From assembly GCF_900142715.1 (NCBI RefSeq), contig NZ_FRBX01000001.1:1116001-1180000 (forward strand): a stretch of 64,000 nucleotides of DNA, read 5' to 3'. Below, piece by piece: positions 63,070 to 64,000 of this stretch. Position 1 is the first letter of the stretch. Every line of letters begins with the position of its first letter. The notes under the pieces were generated by a model that was not told where the DNA came from, did no database searches, and saw only the letters and a list, made by a program, of their open reading frames with translations. The position numbers and the translations under genes were made by a program. The stretch is from Flavobacterium pectinovorum. GTDB taxonomy: Bacteria > Bacteroidota > Bacteroidia > Flavobacteriales > Flavobacteriaceae.

Positions 63070-63924
63070 ATGAAAAAAAATCTACTTTTAGTATTATTTA
63101 TAATGATGACAACAATAGCATCTGCTCAATTTACAATATGGGAAGATGATTTTGATGATGCCGATGCTTCTGACTGGACTTTATTAGACAGAGATGGAAA
63201 TGGCAGCAATTGGTTTACAAGAAAAAACATTCAGGTTGATCCAAATACAGGTGCTATTGTAGGTGGTAATGTTGATGTTTTAGGTACATATAATATAGAT
63301 TTTGCTACATTAGGATATTTACCCACTACAGAAGATAATTTTGCAATATCACCTGCCATAGATGCTTCCTTTTATTCTGGAAAACTATCCTTAACTCTAC
63401 ATGCACAACCTAGTATTTTTGATAGTAATCAAGATCTTTTTGTATATGGTTCTACTTCGCCGGATCCTACTACATTTACACTTATAAGTACAATAACCTT
63501 AGAAAGAACATCAACTGAAGAAGCAGAATTTAAAGATTATACAGTTGATATTTCGCAGTTTAAGGGTGAAACGGCAGTTTACATAGCGTTTGGTACTATT
63601 AAAGATAAACAATTCATAGGTTACGAAATTGATAAAATATCTATTGTTGCTGAGTCACTTTTAGGAGTTGATGATATAACACTAGAATCGCAAGTTTGCA
63701 GAATAAATCAAAATCCGGTTCAGGAAAGTTTACAATTGCAATTGGCAGAACAATACCAAAACGAAGAAACAGCATTAAAAATCTATAATTCAAACGGAAT
63801 TTTAGTTAAAGAATCTCCATATAAACCAGAAAATTTATCAGTTAGCGATTTGCCACAAGGCTTTTATTTCCTTGCAGTTTCTAACAATGGTGTTTCTAAA
63901 AAATTAAAATTCATCAAAAAATAA
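63070..63924 (+). CDS. Exported T9SS cargo with choice-of-anchor J (cleaved adhesin) domain
   Basis: The 284-residue protein has a signal peptide (cleavage near ASA-Q, residue 20). A jelly-roll-like domain of the cleaved-adhesin type follows (about 22-190: WEDDFDDADASDWTLLDRDG, LPTTEDNFAISPAID, SQFKGETAVYIAFG). A type A T9SS sorting tail ends it (about 208-284: INQNPVQESLQLQL, IYNSNGILVKES, LPQGFYFLAVSNNG, KKLKFIKK). The protein should be exported and attached to the surface. It follows the terminator of the beta-helix gene and may be a co-regulated partner of the TonB system. Confidence 0.88.
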   Translation: MKKNLLLVLFIMMTTIASAQFTIWEDDFDDADASDWTLLDRDGNGSNWFTRKNIQVDPNTGAIVGGNVDVLGTYNIDFATLGYLPTTEDNFAISPAIDASFYSGKLSLTLHAQPSIFDSNQDLFVYGSTSPDPTTFTLISTITLERTSTEEAEFKDYTVDISQFKGETAVYIAFGTIKDKQFIGYEIDKISIVAESLLGVDDITLESQVCRINQNPVQESLQLQLAEQYQNEETALKIYNSNGILVKESPYKPENLSVSDLPQGFYFLAVSNNGVSKKLKFIKK

Positions 63925-63981
63925 ATTTGGAATTTTTATGATTTCCGATACTTAAAACCTTTACAATAAATAAAACTGAAT

Positions 63982-64000
63982 ATGAAGAATATCTTGACAA
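63982..64000 (+). CDS. Start of a further gene, cut by the window edge
   Basis: An ATG at 63982 opens MKNILT with the basic start of an exported protein, 57 bp after the T9SS cargo gene. Only six codons are present, so the product cannot be named. Confidence 0.3.

Overview
The window looks like a chromosomal segment of a Flavobacterium-type Bacteroidota species. The evidence is AT-rich DNA, secreted proteins ending in type IX secretion (T9SS) sorting tails, TonB receptors with STN and carboxypeptidase-like domains, Bacteroidota-type -7 promoter elements (TAnnTTTG), and little sign of Shine-Dalgarno sequences. I see no tRNA, rRNA, CRISPR array, prophage or complete insertion sequence.

Layout. 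(1) 0-6 kb, minus strand: a leucine-rich T9SS-exported protein, a LytTR response regulator and a TPR histidine kinase. (2) 6.4-10.3 kb, minus: a tight five-gene operon kaiC-kaiB-kaiB-PAS histidine kinase-response regulator, with no kaiA. (3) 10.5-13 kb, minus: an ECF42-type sigma factor with its usual DGPF/YCII partner and an AhpD-like protein, followed by 600 bp of palindromic repeats. (4) 13.6-16.3 kb, plus: a family 2 glycosyltransferase, a roadblock/LC7-like small protein and the zinc-ribbon end of an IS1595-type transposase. (5) 16.5-26.6 kb, plus: a second signalling block of response regulator, CHASE3 kinase, response regulator, a 2091-residue hybrid kinase with a perfectly periodic HAMP array (Nik1-like), and a REC-kinase fusion. 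(6) 27-32.5 kb, minus: ankyrin protein, DUF2271 protein, PepSY-flavodoxin-reductase fusion and ApbE, which together look like an extracytoplasmic flavin electron-transfer module. (7) 32.7-41.7 kb: small regulatory and detoxification units (TetR/MFS, EamA, MocR/azoreductase, MarR/AhpD), an esterase-TPR protein and a methyltransferase. (8) 42.4-45.1 kb: nrdBA encoding a compact class I ribonucleotide reductase. (9) 45.4-56.1 kb: mostly minus-strand small, very acidic, membrane and redox proteins, plus a GH130 enzyme, which resembles a stress-accessory region. (10) 56.3-64 kb, plus: ECF sigma factor, FecR, TonB receptor and two exported proteins.

How the parts fit. Regions 2 and 5 together encode an unusually dense phosphorelay set (four kinases, three stand-alone receivers, KaiBC) within 20 kb. 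The Kai operon is translationally coupled and ends in its own kinase and receiver, so it probably transmits KaiC state through a private two-component pair. Several operators can be read directly: a 16-bp palindrome in front of both tetR and its MFS gene, a 12-bp motif shared by the azoR/mocR and marR promoters, and three copies of a DnaA-box-like 10-mer in front of nrdBA. Intergenic spaces carry at least five families of palindromic repeats, in two places nested one inside another.
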